Shown here: positions 43,208 through 54,861 of the stretch, in pieces
Layout of the letters: each line of letters starts with the position of its first letter
How positions within the stretch are numbered: position 1 is the stretch's first letter
Assembly (NCBI RefSeq): GCF_026625145.1
Contig: NZ_CP113088.1
Location: 620,001-684,000 of the forward strand
DNA: 64,000 nucleotides
Direction: 5' to 3'
Origin: Lacinutrix neustonica
GTDB taxonomy: Bacteria > Bacteroidota > Bacteroidia > Flavobacteriales > Flavobacteriaceae
Program-made: the position numbers and the translations under genes
The notes under the pieces: generated by a model
What the model was told of the DNA's origin: nothing
What the model saw: the letters and a program-made list of their open reading frames with translations, nothing else
Database searches by the model: none

Positions 43208-44670
43208 TTAATATCCTGGATTTTGGTCCCAACGATTGCCTGTTAATGCTATTTCTATAGATGGAATCGGAAATAATTCATTTTTTAGAGTAAATCCATC
43301 AATCTCTCCCAATGCTCTGCCAGTTCTTACTAGATCGAAAAAATGATGTCCTTCACCAACTAATTCTACCCGACGCTCATGATAAATAGCCGTAGTTAAC
43401 GCAGCGCCTGTTACGGATACATTATTGTCCATATTACCAAATGCACGGGCTCTCACTCGATTTAAATAGATGAGTGCTTGCGCATCGCTAATATTACCTC
43501 TATTATTCGCTTCTGCAGCCATTAATAATACATCTGCAAAACGAATAGCTCTATAATTATTAGGATTTGTTAAATTGGCGTCACCAGTATTTAGATCGCC
43601 TTGACGCGGAATATATTTTCTATTAAAATAACCAGTGTGTTCATAACCTGTTCCATAAGTTGCTCCTGTAGTTGCTGCCCAAGCTTCTATATCTAAAATG
43701 GCAACGTCTCTTCTTAAATCATCTGTTTCAAAAGCATCATAAACTTCTTGTGTTGGGATATTAAAACTAAAACCGGATTCAAAAAGTGGACCGAATAATT
43801 TCTCACCCCATTAAAGCCAACAGCCACATTCCCTTCACTACATTGTAAACATCCAAAACCAGCGCCTTCGGTATCAATATATTGTACTTCGAAAACAGAT
43901 TCAATGTTGTTTTCATTGTCGTTTTCAAAGAGGGTATCATAATCGGTAACCAAATCGTAAGGCCCAGTTTCTATTAGTGTTCCTAATACGGAAGCCGCTT
44001 CAATAAATTTATCTTGATAGAGGTATACTTTACCTAAAAGCGCCTGAGCCGCACCTTTGGTGACCCTTCCGGTCTCTGTTTGTACGGCAGGCAAATTGTC
44101 TATGGCAGATAATAAGTCTATTTCCATTTGGGCATACACTAATGCTTTAGGCGTTCTATCTACATCGAATTGTTCACCAAAAAGTATGCGCTTGTCTACT
44201 ACCAATGGAACGTCACCAAACCATTTTACTAATTCAAAATAGTAATACGCACGAAGAAATCGGGCTTGTGCCAACACATTTTCTTTGTCATCAAAATTTA
44301 TTTTATCTTTAAATTCTAAAATATAATTGGCACGACTAACACCTGCGAACATCCACCCCCATATGTCACGTAGTTGTGCATTACTAGGCGTATGAATCAT
44401 ATCATCAATCTGCTGAATCCCTGGCACGTCATTAGCGCTTTCTCCTCCAGCTTTGGTATTATCTGAAGCGATTTCACCAAGCATAACATTAAGATAGGTT
44501 GACTGCAACAAATCGTATGCGCCAATGAGTGCCTCTTGATACTCTGCTTCTGAATTAAAATAATCTTCTGAATTTTCATTTAGAGGTTTTACATCTACAA
44601 AATCATCACTACATGACATAGTAACTAAAACAGCTAAAATTAATAGGTAAGTATATTTTAAATTTTTCAT
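43208..44670 (-). CDS. susD: SusD/RagB-family glycan-binding lipoprotein, frame broken once
   Basis: About 488 residues with a lipoprotein signal (LLILAVLVTMSC) then SDDFVDVKPLNENSEDYF, the SusD N-terminus, TPR-type helices (YYYFELVKWFGDVPLVVDKR, QALLGKVYLYQDKF) and the C-terminal block with VRARAFGN, ERRVELVGEGHHFFDLVRTG and LFPIPSIEI. At 43791 the gene reads TTCGGT; restoring CCGG gives NYSGPLFESGFSFN and joins the halves. It binds glycan at the outer-membrane surface with SusC, whose stop lies 12 nt upstream. Confidence 0.9.
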
Positions 44671-44682
44671 ATTGTTCTTAGC

Positions 44683-47600
44683 TTAAAATTTTACGTTGGT
44701 TCCTAATAAAAATGTTCTTGGATTTGGATAAAATCCTGGATCGATACCTCCTCCAATAGGTGCACCGTTAGATGATGTTGGGTCAAAACCTCTATACTCT
44801 GTTAACGTAAATACATTACTAACAGAAAGATAAAGCCTTATATTCCTTAAACCGATATTATTTAATTTCTCTTCATTAAAGGTGTACCCGAGTTGCATGT
44901 TTTGAGCTCTCAAAAAAGAACCATCCTCTACAAAATAATCTGAAAACACACCATTAGCAGTCGCTCCTGTAGTTACTCTAGGATTTGTGTTGGTAGACCC
45001 TGGACCAGTCCAACGTTCTAAAGCATAGATGGTTTTATTGGTAATACGATCATTTCTATCATAGTTTCTCACAATGTCATTACCTATAGAAGCGAAGAAA
45101 TAGGTTTGGAAATCAAAATTCTTATAATCTACCGCTAGATTTAGCCCCATAGTCACCTCGGGAATTGGGCTTCCAATGAACGTTCGGTCTTCTTCGTTTA
45201 AAACACCATCCTTATTTACATCTACAAATCGTAAATCACCAGGCTGTGCATTTGCTCCCAATGCGAGTTGTGAAGGATGAGCATCGACTTCGGCTTGCGA
45301 TTGAAATACCCCATTAGTTTGTAAGCCATAGAACACACCTATAGGTTGTCCCACTTCCATTCTTGAGGGTCGATTTGCTTGACCAATGCCAAACACACCT
45401 CCTACTTCGTAACCAATACCATTGTTGACTTCAAGAACTTCGTTATCTAATGTGGTGAAGTTGTAGCTTACATTAAATTTTAAATCATCCGTGATATTTT
45501 CAATATATCCTATCTGAAATTCTAATCCTTTATTCCTCACAGTTCCAGCATTCACCGTTGGTGGTCCAGCTCCTGGTGCAGCATTCCCTAAAATTCGGGA
45601 CGCTTCAACATTAAGAAGTAAATTTTCTGTCGTTCGATTAAAATAATCAACAGTTAAATTAATTTTATTGTTTAACAACCGCGTTTCTAATCCAATATCA
45701 AAAGTTCTTTGTTCTTCCCACTGTATTTCAGGGTTTGCAATTGGTCCGGTTGCTGAACCTACGACTATCTCGTCATCAAAAACATATACACCTTCACCAT
45801 TAATAGTAGAAACGAACTTAAATTCATCTATTCTATCATTCCCTAAAATACCGAATGAACTTCTTAATTTTAAAAAGTTTACTATACTACTATCTTCTAA
45901 AAATGCTTCATCAGAAATCACCCAACCAACAGATCCGAAGGAAATATACCAAACTTATTCTCTGGGCCAAATTTTGAAGAGCCATCTCTTCTTACTACCG
46001 CTGAAAACAGATATCTCCCTTTATAATTATATTGTAACCGCCCAAAATATGAGAGCAACCTAGAATCAAAAAAGCGATTGCTTATCGCTAAATAAGGATC
46101 TGTAATAGTTTCGGCGTCGTTTATGTCTGCTTGTGCAAAAGTTGTGTTTTCACGGCAAACCATTACCTACAGATAAATAATAATCTCCAGTAGTTTTGTA
46201 AACGGAAGTTCCAAGTGTCACTTTTAAATTATGAACATCATTAAAAGATTTCTCGTAATTAATAAAGGCGTCAAACGTATAGTCTCGAAAAAACTGAATC
46301 CCTTCAGTATATTGTATATTATTAGAATTATCGAATACCGAACCGTTACCATATTCAACCACAGGCCTGAAATCTTTACTTCTCACCTCTGAATAATTCC
46401 ATTGGTGGTTTGCTTCAGCAGAAAAACCATTATCAAAATTATAGTTCAGTCCAAAAACCCCACTTAATTTATCAACTTTAGTTCTGTTGAATGTGTTTTC
46501 TATTTGTTTTAATGGGTTTACCACTTCAATAGGATAATTAACAGAAGAAGTAAATTCACCATTTTCATCTCTCACTGAACTTGTAGGTGCAAAATTTAAA
46601 CCATTAAATAAAACAGAACCCAAACCATTTTCAGGTAAAGATTTTCTTGTGGTTCCTGTATATATGAGATTGGCTTTTAAATTTAAGTTCTCAATTATTT
46701 CTGTACCAAAATTTACGCGTGTGGTATACCGTGTAAAATTGGCTTTACTCCCCCCCACAATTCCGTCTTGAGTTAAAAGTGATGAACCAAAGGAATAGGT
46801 TGATTTTTCTGTCCCTCCCCTAACATTTATATTATTATTAAAAATGGGAGCCGTTTCAAATACCTCACTCTGCCAATCTGTACCACGACCCAATCCGCCT
46901 GCATTTGGAAACGGCAAAGTTTGTCCGTTTGCTGCAGCTGCTTCATTTCTTAGTAAAGCATATTCTGTAGCATTTAACAACGGTATTTTTCTTGTGGTTT
47001 GTTGAAAACCTACAAAAGCATCATAGTCGAATTGCATAGGCATAGACTTTCGTCCTGTTTTTGTAGTAATCAAAATCACGCCATTCGCTGCTCTTACACC
47101 GTAAATACCAGCAGTAGCATCTTTTAACACGGTAATGTTTGCAATGTCTCCTGGATTTACAACACTTAGATCTTCTATAACATTACCATCTACTAATATT
47201 AACGGTCTATTATCTCCATTGGTCGAAATACCACGAATTCTAATATTTGAAGCGCTGCCAGGAGAACCCGATTGAGATGTAATATTCACACCGGCGACCT
47301 GCCCTTGCAAAGCTTGCTCTATTCGCGTTGGTTTAAGATTTTCGATAGTTTCAGAATTTACTACCGATACGGCTCCAGTAATCTCTTTTTTCTTTTGAGT
47401 TCCATACCCTACTAAAACGACTTCGTCAAGTTTAGAGGCATCTTCTCTCATTAATATTCGAAGTAGTTCCCCACTATTAACAACTAGTTCTAGAGAGGCA
47501 TAACCGATATAACTCAATTGTAATGTGGCTCCAACAGGAACATTATCGATAGAAAAATTACCATCAAAATCGGTAACATCTCCTTTATTCATATCTTTTA

Positions 47601-47730
47601 CCACAACGTTTACACCTACTATAGGCATGTTGTTCGTTTCGTCTATAACAATACCGTAAACATTGACATTTTGGGCGTAAGTAGAAATACAAAATGCGAC
47701 AATTAATAATGCTGTAAATTTAATTTTCAT
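44683..47730 (-). CDS. susC: SusC/RagA-family TonB-dependent outer-membrane transporter, frame broken twice
   Basis: About 1016 residues: signal peptide (AFCISTYAQ), carboxypeptidase-like domain (VYGIVIDETNNMPIVGVNVV, about 22-100), TonB box region (LDEVVLVGYGTQKKKEITGA), plug (IRIRGISTNGDNRPLILVDG) and a beta-barrel ending FLLGTNVKF. Breaks at 46151 (CCGTG, repaired to GNGLPENTTFAQ) and 45935 (TTCGG, repaired to FPSGSVGWVIS) are CCGG sites. It imports glucan oligosaccharides captured by SusD. First gene of the structural PUL operon, downstream of the regulator. Confidence 0.9.
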
Positions 47731-47770
47731 AGTGCGCGAATTAGCTTATTCTCAAAATTAACTCAGAATT

Positions 47771-47785
47771 ATGATAAATTATCAT
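47771..47785. promoter_or_regulatory. Inverted repeat upstream of susC, candidate regulator site
   Basis: ATGATAA-A-TTATCAT, two perfect 7-bp arms, 41 nt before the susC start and downstream of the regulator gene. It is placed where a PUL activator or repressor could bind. It is AT-rich, so chance is possible. Confidence 0.4.
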
Positions 47786-47968
47786 AAAATCACGCTACAA
47801 AAAACATACATCTCAAAAAAATACTGTTTTTCGCGCCAAATTATCAGTAATATGTTGATTTTTATGACATAAAAAGCCATTGAACTGCGCCCAAATAATG
47901 ACTTAAAACTATTAAAAATGTTAAAATGTAGTGGTAATGTATAGTTAAAAACACAAATTGTTGCGGTG

Positions 47969-50791
47969 TTACAACTCTAAGATGTAGCTAGTTAACCCCG
48001 TCTCATGAGGTAAATCCATTTTTTTTCGCAATCGATATCGTTTGACTTCTACACTTCTAGGAGAAATATTTAAAAGTGGAGCAATTTCTTTAGAAGACAA
48101 GTTTAGCCTGAGATAGGCACATAGTCTTAAATCATTTGGAGTTAATTTAGGATGCTTAGATTTTACTTTCTTTAGAAAATCCTTATCCGCATTATTAAAA
48201 GCTTCTTGAAACAATTTCCAATCGTCTGTATTGTTAATATTTTTATCGATAATCTTGATTACCGGATTCAAATTCGCATCCGTTTTTGCATGATTTAATT
48301 CCTTTTTTATATCATTAAGAAATTCATTCTTTTTGATTAAACTCATTGTAGAGATAGCAAGTTCCCTGTTTTTATTTTCTATATCGCGCTGCAATTTTTC
48401 ATTTTTAAACTGCATTAATTGCTGTGCGTTTTCTAATTCTCTGTGTTCTAATTCTTGTTTTGTTTTTTTTAATAAAACTTCTCTCTGTTTTCGAAAATAG
48501 CTATTGTATAGATTATGTGTAAACAAGAGCAATAGAACGCCTACTATAATATAAATGGCTACCATGGTATTCGATAAATACCAAGGCTTTTGTATTTCAA
48601 ATTCATAAGTAGCTATATTTGAAGTGATATTACCTCCAATTCTTCCTCTTACATTAAAGCGATAAGTACCAGAAGGTAAGTTTTTGTATAACACACTAGC
48701 ATTAGAAGTCCAATCACTCCATTGATTGTAAATACCAACAAGCTGGTGTTGAAATTCTACATTTTGAAATTTATCAAATTCAGGCACACTGTATTCAAAG
48801 AGAATATTGTTTTGTGCATACTCCAAATCTGCAATTTCAGCTTTATTTAGCTTATTTAATTTTCCATCGACCGCATTAGAACCAATGGTATTTATATTAA
48901 TTTGATATGATTTCTCTTTAATAGCATTAATATCTATAATAATATATCCTGAAGAAGTACCAAACAAGTAATTTTTGTTACTTAAATTTAAAACATTCTC
49001 ATAGCTTGGAACGCCCTTTCTAAAGGCATTAGAGATTGGTATTCTTTTAATTATAGGAGTTTTACTTAGTTTTCCCGGGGTAATATAACTAATGTTATTC
49101 TTGGTAAAGCTCCACAAATTTCCAGTTTGCTTATCTACTATTATTTTACCTGAAACAAAATTTTCTTCATCGTAAACTTGACTAAATATCGAATCCTTTT
49201 CGAAGTTTTTATTTTTAAAATTATATTTAAAGACACCTTTATTAAAGGCATAGTATATGGCGTCATTATATTTAAACAAACTGGAATGCAATTCTTTCAT
49301 AACCGTGTCTTTGGTCACGTGTATCGCTTGAGTATATGACGCATCTAATTTAACGTTAAAGACGCCTTTGTATTCATGACTCATAATGATTTCATTCGCA
49401 TTTATAAGCTCAAAGAAACGAGAGGAAATATCAAAACCTTCAATTTTATTTTTAAAGGCCCAAGTATCCTCTTGTCGTTCTAATATATTAAGGCCATTGT
49501 AATTGCCTTGCAACAATAGATTTTCCTGACCTTGTATGGGTTTAATAGACCAAGTACCTTGAATGTCTGCAATTTTTTCTGCGACGCCGTTTTTAATTAA
49601 AAATGTACCGGAATTATGGCCGCAGAATAGACGTTCTTTTAATTCCACTAAGCACCAAACTTGTCCTTTGGTACCTTCAACAAATTTAAAGGCTTCTTTA
49701 GAATCTATAGTTTTATAAAATAAGCCTTGGTTTGTTCCTAAATATAGTTTGTCTTTATATATGGCAGAAGTATAAATGGTTCCTAAAGTACCCTTTTCGT
49801 CATTAAAAATTGTAATGGGAGATTTAATATTAATACTAGCAATTCCATTATCAAGGGCTAACCAAATGTTGAGATCATTATCTTCAAAAAGAGCCAGCAC
49901 CGTATTATTTAACAGGCCGTTGGTTTGATTTATTTCTTGAATAATTTCACCTTTGGTATCCACTTCAATTAATCCGTTTGAAATGGTACCTATCGCATAG
50001 GTGTTATCTTTTAATTGAATTCCACTATAAACGGTATAGTTTGACAAATAGGCGTTTGTTATTTTATTCCATGGTTTCATCTCTCGGTTCTTTATAGTAT
50101 AAAAACCATTTTCTTGTGTTAAAAAGAGAAACGCACCTTCTTCTTCTTTAAAAATATTAATTATGGACTCGTTTTTTGAAATACTATTCTCTAGGAATGG
50201 GATGGCTTTACCATTTTGAATTTTATAAATACCTTTATTAATAGATTGAAAATAAATCGTTCCATCTACTTGATACATTTTAGTAATTGTTGTTTCCGAT
50301 TCAATGATTTCAAATGTTTTACTAACGGTGTCATAAATGTAAATTCTATTTAACGATCTAAAAAGTATCCAATTTTCTACACTAATAATTTGCCAAAATT
50401 GTTCATCTTCAACGAGTGGTGTTTTAAGCAGATTAGAAAGTGAATGGTATTTTAATATCCCATAAACATCTTTTTTCCAAAATCCAAACTCCATATAACA
50501 GCCGGTATAAATCTTGTCATCAATAACCTTAACCGATCTAAGAATTGTTTCATTGGGCGAGTTATAAAGCTTCCAACTGGCACCGTTGTATTCTAACAAC
50601 CCTAAGTTATTAGCTACATAAATATAATTGTCATTGGATTGAGAAATTGCCCAATTTTGATTTTCTGCACCATACTGTTGTGGTGTAAAAACATTTATAG
50701 GGGGTAATTCTTGCGCAAACAAGACTGCACTAAAAACGCATGAAATGCAATTAAACAAGGCTCTAAGCAATATAATTTTATTTAATGTCAT
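47969..50791 (-). CDS. Membrane-spanning PUL regulator: beta-propeller, triple-Tyr domain and LuxR-type HTH
   Basis: 940 residues: signal peptide (about 1-27), two-component-like beta-propeller repeats (for example IYVANNLGLLEYNGASWKLY near 52-71 and LALFEDNDLNIWLALDNGIA), Y_Y_Y domain (about 650-735, WSDWTSNASVLYKNLPSGTY), one membrane helix (MVAIYIIVGVLLLLFTHNLY), a coiled coil, and a C-terminal helix-turn-helix (LTPNDLRLCAYLRLNLSSKE, then LNISPRSVEVKRYRLRKKM). No kinase domain is present. It senses oligosaccharide in the periplasm and controls the adjacent susC operon, like SusR. Frame intact. Confidence 0.85.
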   Translation of the reverse strand: MTLNKIILLRALFNCISCVFSAVLFAQELPPINVFTPQQYGAENQNWAISQSNDNYIYVANNLGLLEYNGASWKLYNSPNETILRSVKVIDDKIYTGCYMEFGFWKKDVYGILKYHSLSNLLKTPLVEDEQFWQIISVENWILFRSLNRIYIYDTVSKTFEIIESETTITKMYQVDGTIYFQSINKGIYKIQNGKAIPFLENSISKNESIINIFKEEEGAFLFLTQENGFYTIKNREMKPWNKITNAYLSNYTVYSGIQLKDNTYAIGTISNGLIEVDTKGEIIQEINQTNGLLNNTVLALFEDNDLNIWLALDNGIASINIKSPITIFNDEKGTLGTIYTSAIYKDKLYLGTNQGLFYKTIDSKEAFKFVEGTKGQVWCLVELKERLFCGHNSGTFLIKNGVAEKIADIQGTWSIKPIQGQENLLLQGNYNGLNILERQEDTWAFKNKIEGFDISSRFFELINANEIIMSHEYKGVFNVKLDASYTQAIHVTKDTVMKELHSSLFKYNDAIYYAFNKGVFKYNFKNKNFEKDSIFSQVYDEENFVSGKIIVDKQTGNLWSFTKNNISYITPGKLSKTPIIKRIPISNAFRKGVPSYENVLNLSNKNYLFGTSSGYIIIDINAIKEKSYQININTIGSNAVDGKLNKLNKAEIADLEYAQNNILFEYSVPEFDKFQNVEFQHQLVGIYNQWSDWTSNASVLYKNLPSGTYRFNVRGRIGGNITSNIATYEFEIQKPWYLSNTMVAIYIIVGVLLLLFTHNLYNSYFRKQREVLLKKTKQELEHRELENAQQLMQFKNEKLQRDIENKNRELAISTMSLIKKNEFLNDIKKELNHAKTDANLNPVIKIIDKNINNTDDWKLFQEAFNNADKDFLKKVKSKHPKLTPNDLRLCAYLRLNLSSKEIAPLLNISPRSVEVKRYRLRKKMDLPHETGLTSYILEL

Positions 50792-51106
50792 AATTAATTA
50801 TTACATGCAATATACAATTTTGTATGGGAATTAGTATTGAAAAAAACAATCCATTAACCGGTTTAAAATACTTACTTAGCATGTATTATAACTGAACGGC
50901 TTCCTGTTTTATCCTTTTTAATGTTAATCATTGAGTGTGACACTTAAGCCCACTTCGAATGAATACCCGCCTGTCGTTTTATAGACAATGTTTCCTATCT
51001 TTTTTGAGTATTAGAAAATCCTTACTAAAGGGACCTCCTTTAACTGACATATATCATAGTTCCATTTTAAGCATTTACATAGCTTTACTTTATAACAATT
51101 AGAAAT
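50792..51106. other. Divergent intergenic region
   Basis: About 315 nt between the PUL regulator (minus) and the lactate dehydrogenase gene (plus). It must hold both promoters, but I could not find a convincing TTTG/TAnnTTTG pair for either. No small frame is supported. Confidence 0.5.
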
Positions 51107-52123
51107 ATGAAAGTCATTATATATAGCGCTAAAGATTTTGAGATGCCTTATTTGGAAAGGGCGAATAATAAAAAACACCAATTAACTTTTGTTAGTGAAG
51201 CTCTAAACTCCAAAACAGCCATTAAAGCTGTGGGCTATGACGCCGTTTCAATTTTTTCTCGCGATGAGGCCACGATTATAACGTTAGATAAATTGAAAGA
51301 TTTTGGCATAAAATATATTGCTTTACGATCTGCCGGTTACGATAATGTAAACTTAATAACTGCAAAACGTTTAAATATCAAAGTGGCAAACGCACCAAAC
51401 TATTCCCCTTTTGCCATCGCTGAACATGCCGTGAGTTTACTTTTGGCGTTAAACAGGAAACTAATGGAATCAAACCGACGTGCAGAACACTTCAACTTTG
51501 ATTTAAATCATCTCATTGGTTACGATTTAAATAATAAAACTGTTGGTATCATTGGTACTGGAAGAATAGGTTCTATAATGGCAAAAATCATGCATGGTTT
51601 TGGCTGTAATTTGTTAGGGGTCGATATAAAAAAAAATAAAGAACTAGAAGACACATACGGCTTGACCTACGTATCTATGAAAACTCTTTGTGAACAAGCA
51701 GATATCATTTCTATTCATGTCCCTTTAAATGGTGATACACACTATTTAATAAATGAAGCTTTAATTGAAAAAATGAAAAAAGGAGTCACCATCATTAACA
51801 CAGCGAGAGGTGCGGTTATTAACACTGAAGATATTATAAAAGGTTTAGAAAATGAGACCATTGGTGCCTTAGGCATCGACGTATATGAAAACGAGCATTA
51901 CCTCTTTTTCAAGGATCATTCTAATGAAATTCTTAAGGATGAATACATTATTAAACTAAATGCGATGCCTAACGTACTTATTGCTGGCCATCATGCTTTT
52001 TTAACCGAGGAGGCACTAACCAATATAGCAGAAATTATGATCTATAATATAGACTGCTGGAATGAGAATAAAGACACGGAAAATGAATTAACCCAAACCA
52101 GTAACGAGGCAACAACCACTTAA
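51107..52123 (+). CDS. ldhA: D-lactate dehydrogenase (2-hydroxyacid dehydrogenase family)
   Basis: 338 residues. The NAD-binding domain shows TVGIIGTGRIGSIMAKI (Gly-x-Gly-x-x-Gly), followed by IISIHVPLNGDTHYLIN, INTARGAVINTEDI and GALGIDVYENEH. Catalytic residues Arg (IALRSAGYDN region and NTARG), Glu (YENE) and His (IAGHHAFLTEEA) are at the usual places for D-LDH-type enzymes. It reduces pyruvate to D-lactate with NADH in the cytosol. Monocistronic, frame intact. Other 2-hydroxyacid substrates are possible. Confidence 0.85.
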   Translation: MKVIIYSAKDFEMPYLERANNKKHQLTFVSEALNSKTAIKAVGYDAVSIFSRDEATIITLDKLKDFGIKYIALRSAGYDNVNLITAKRLNIKVANAPNYSPFAIAEHAVSLLLALNRKLMESNRRAEHFNFDLNHLIGYDLNNKTVGIIGTGRIGSIMAKIMHGFGCNLLGVDIKKNKELEDTYGLTYVSMKTLCEQADIISIHVPLNGDTHYLINEALIEKMKKGVTIINTARGAVINTEDIIKGLENETIGALGIDVYENEHYLFFKDHSNEILKDEYIIKLNAMPNVLIAGHHAFLTEEALTNIAEIMIYNIDCWNENKDTENELTQTSNEATTT

Positions 52124-52364
52124 AACAGTATAATACTTAGTATATATCCCTTTTAAAAGCAACTGATTTCCTTTCTCCTCTACTATTTAGGGATTGTATT
52201 TCATTTTATTTTTTTTTGTAATGGTCGCTTCTTCCATTTAATAGAAGCTTCCAGTATCTTTCTCCTGTTTTACCCAAATGACATCAATGATATCTCATTT
52301 GAAAGTCCTTTAGGTATTTAAAATAGGACAATAAAAAGGGCTGCTGAAATGATAGATATGAATT

Positions 52365-53148
52365 CTACTGAACCAGTAACTCTTTTTTAGATTTTGAATC
52401 GATAGTTTCTAAAACATGAATCATACTATCATAACCTATTTTAAAAATAACATCCGTATTTTTTTTATCAAAAAGACCATACTGACTTAGTGCTGCAGGT
52501 GCAATGACTAAATCACAATCAGAAAATTTTCTCATATCATCCCTAACGATTCTTATATTCATTGCTCTGTCTATAATATTATGAAAATGCTTGAAATGGT
52601 TTACTTTTAGAATGTCAAAATGATTCACATAAATACCAATGATTTTATCACACGTTTCAACGAGTAAATCCACAGGGAAATTATTTAAAACACCGCCATC
52701 TACATACATTTTGTTATTTAAATGTATTGGCGAAAAAACACCAGGGAACGCTGCTGATGCTAGAATGGGTTTTATAAGTTCTCCACTTTCAAAGATTTCT
52801 GACTGGCCTTCTAGGATATTAGTGGTTGTAATAACTAACTTTTTTTTTAGCGCATTAAAATTATCTTCTGGAAAATAGCTTTTAAAAAAGGAGTGGTATT
52901 TTTCAGAATCTATAAAACCAGGCTTATTCAATGCATAGTTTTTAATATTAAAGAGTTGAATTTTCTTAAAAAAAACAAGCATCTCTTCCCAGGAATACCC
53001 ATAGGCGTATAAGGCACCTACAACAGCTCCGGCACTGGTTCCTGAAATATTTGTAATTGTAATGTTATGCTCTTCTAATGCTTTGATCGCTCCTATATGT
53101 GCGGCGCCTCTTATGCCTCCTCCGAGAAAGCGCTAAACCTATTTTCAT
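52365..53148 (-). CDS. Patatin-like phospholipase, frame broken once
   Basis: The ATG at 53148 gives MKIGLALS; restoring CCGG at 53122 (CTCGG in the gene) yields SGGGIRGAAHIGAIKALEEH, the patatin oxyanion-hole Gly motif, then ISGTSAGAVVGALYAYG with the nucleophile Ser in G-x-S-x-G. YVDGGVLNNFPVDLLVE supplies the catalytic Asp. About 261 residues, cytosolic or membrane-associated, without signal peptide. It hydrolyses acyl chains from lipids. Divergent from the Mla operon by about 140 nt, which suggests a joint role in membrane lipid upkeep (inference). Confidence 0.85.
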
Positions 53149-53289
53149 TATACTTTGAATTTAATATTAAAGTCTAAAAGTAAGCTGAGATAGGGCAAAT
53201 AAAAATGATATTCATCAGCCTTGCGATATGATTATTATCATTTAAAACACCATTCTATTACTATACATTTGACTATTTACGTCGCTATT

Positions 53290-54072
53290 ATGCTGAATAC
53301 AAACAACATCGCCATTAAACTAAAGGTTTTTTTTGTAGAGATAGGTGCTCTCTCCTATTTTACATGGCGGTTTTTTAAGGAAGCATACAAACGGCCCTTC
53401 GAGCTCAAAGAACTCGTGAGACAAGCCTATAATATGGGCAATCAATCGCTCTTATTGGTTAGTATTACAGGATTTATAATAGGTTTGGTTCTAACTCTAC
53501 AAACGAGACCTACATTAATGGGATTTGGAGCCGTTTCCTGGATGCCTTCTATGGTAGGTATTTCAATTGTTAGGGAAGTAGGCCCCATAATTACCGCTTT
53601 AGTCTGTGCAGGAAAAATTGGCTCAGGTATTGGTGCCGAACTGGGGTCCATGCGTGTCACAGAACAAATAGATGCCATGGAGGTTTCAGGTACAAATCCT
53701 TTTAAATATCTCGTAGTTACTCGAGTTCTCGCCATTACTTTAATGCTTCCCTTATTAGTTATTATTGGGGATGCTGTTGCCTTATATGGTTCATATCTCG
53801 TTGAAAATGTAAAAGGCAATACCTCATTTTACTTGTATTTTAATCAAGTTTTTGAGTCTTTAGAATTTGGGGACCTCCTACCTGCAACTATTAAAACCTT
53901 CTTTTTTGGTCTTGCCATTGGTCTCGTGGGATGCTTTAAAGGCTATTATTGTGAAAAAGGAACGGCGGGTGTTGGTAAAGCTGCAAATTCTGCTGTTGTT
54001 TTTACTTCGTTACTCCTCTTTATTATTGACTTTATAGCCGTTTTTCTAACTGATATTTTTTATGATTTATGA
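53290..54072 (+). CDS. mlaE: MlaE-type ABC permease
   Basis: 260 residues from the ATG at 53290, chosen because family members begin near here and earlier codons are poor in hydrophobicity. Conserved features are RPFELKELVRQAYNMGNQSL, IVREVGPIITALVCAGKIGS, AELGSMRVTEQIDAMEVSGT and GCFKGYYCEKGTAGVGKA, all typical of MlaE/YrbE permeases, with about five membrane segments. Part of a phospholipid-trafficking ABC system between inner and outer membranes. It overlaps the ATPase gene by 4 nt (ATGA). Confidence 0.9.
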   Translation: MLNTNNIAIKLKVFFVEIGALSYFTWRFFKEAYKRPFELKELVRQAYNMGNQSLLLVSITGFIIGLVLTLQTRPTLMGFGAVSWMPSMVGISIVREVGPIITALVCAGKIGSGIGAELGSMRVTEQIDAMEVSGTNPFKYLVVTRVLAITLMLPLLVIIGDAVALYGSYLVENVKGNTSFYLYFNQVFESLEFGDLLPATIKTFFFGLAIGLVGCFKGYYCEKGTAGVGKAANSAVVFTSLLLFIIDFIAVFLTDIFYDL

Positions 54073-54851
54073 CACTAAATAAAAACATACCCAGTTTAGA
54101 TGACACTATAGTAACCCGTGACATTGTTTTAGAAATTAAAGATTTATATAAAAGTTTTGGAACTAATAATGTCCTTTATGGTTTCAATATGAAACTATAT
54201 CAAGGTGAAAGTTTGGTTATTATGGGAAAATCGGGTTCGGAAAATCGGTAATGATTAAATGCCTTGTCGGTTTAATGGAACCCGATAGCGGTACCATTTC
54301 TGTAATGCATAAGGACATCACCAAATTAGACCAAGCAGCTTTAGACATCCTCCGTGCAGATATTGGGTTTTTATTTCAGGGCAGCGCTTTGTATGATTCT
54401 ATGACGGTAAGAGAGAATTTAGAATTCCCATTGCGACACCATGCAAAAAAAATGGGCATTGAAAAAGACACCGCTGCTCGTGTCATTGAAGCATTAGAAA
54501 ATGTGGGCTTAGCTCACGCCATAGACTTAATGCCTTCAGAATTGTCTCGGAGGTATGAAACGGCGTATAGCCTTAGCTCGTACACTTATATTGCAACCTA
54601 AAATTATTTTGTACGACGAACCTACTAGTGGTTTAGATCCCATTACAGCAAAGGAAATTATTCTATTAATGCAAGACATCCAAAAAAAATATGGCACCTC
54701 TTCTCTTATAATTACACACGATGTAGATTGTGCACGCGTGATTTCAGAACGCATGATACTACTTATAGATGGTATTAATTACGCGGTTGGTACGTTTTCA
54801 GAATTATCCTCCTCAAAAGATCCAAAAGTCAAAGCTTTTTTTAAACACTAA
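54069..54851 (+). CDS. mlaF: MlaF-type ABC ATPase, frame broken twice
   Basis: Both breaks hit the ATPase signatures. At 54237 the Walker A reads GKSGSE because TTCGGA stands for TTCCGGA; repair gives MGKSGSGKSVMIKCLVGLM. At 54546 CTCGG for CCGG breaks the ABC signature; repair gives ELSGGMKRRIALARTLILQP, then Walker B IILYDEPTSGLDP and the switch His in LIITHDVDCA. About 260 residues. It powers the MlaE permease. Essential-looking motifs hit exactly at CCGG argue for sequence error, not decay. Confidence 0.9.
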
Positions 54852-54861
54852 CACGAACACC

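Noticed and set aside
54230..54250. Programmed ribosomal frameshift at the Walker A of the ABC ATPase
   Set aside because: No slippery heptamer or downstream structure; a missing C in CCGG explains it and the same lesion occurs in unrelated genes.
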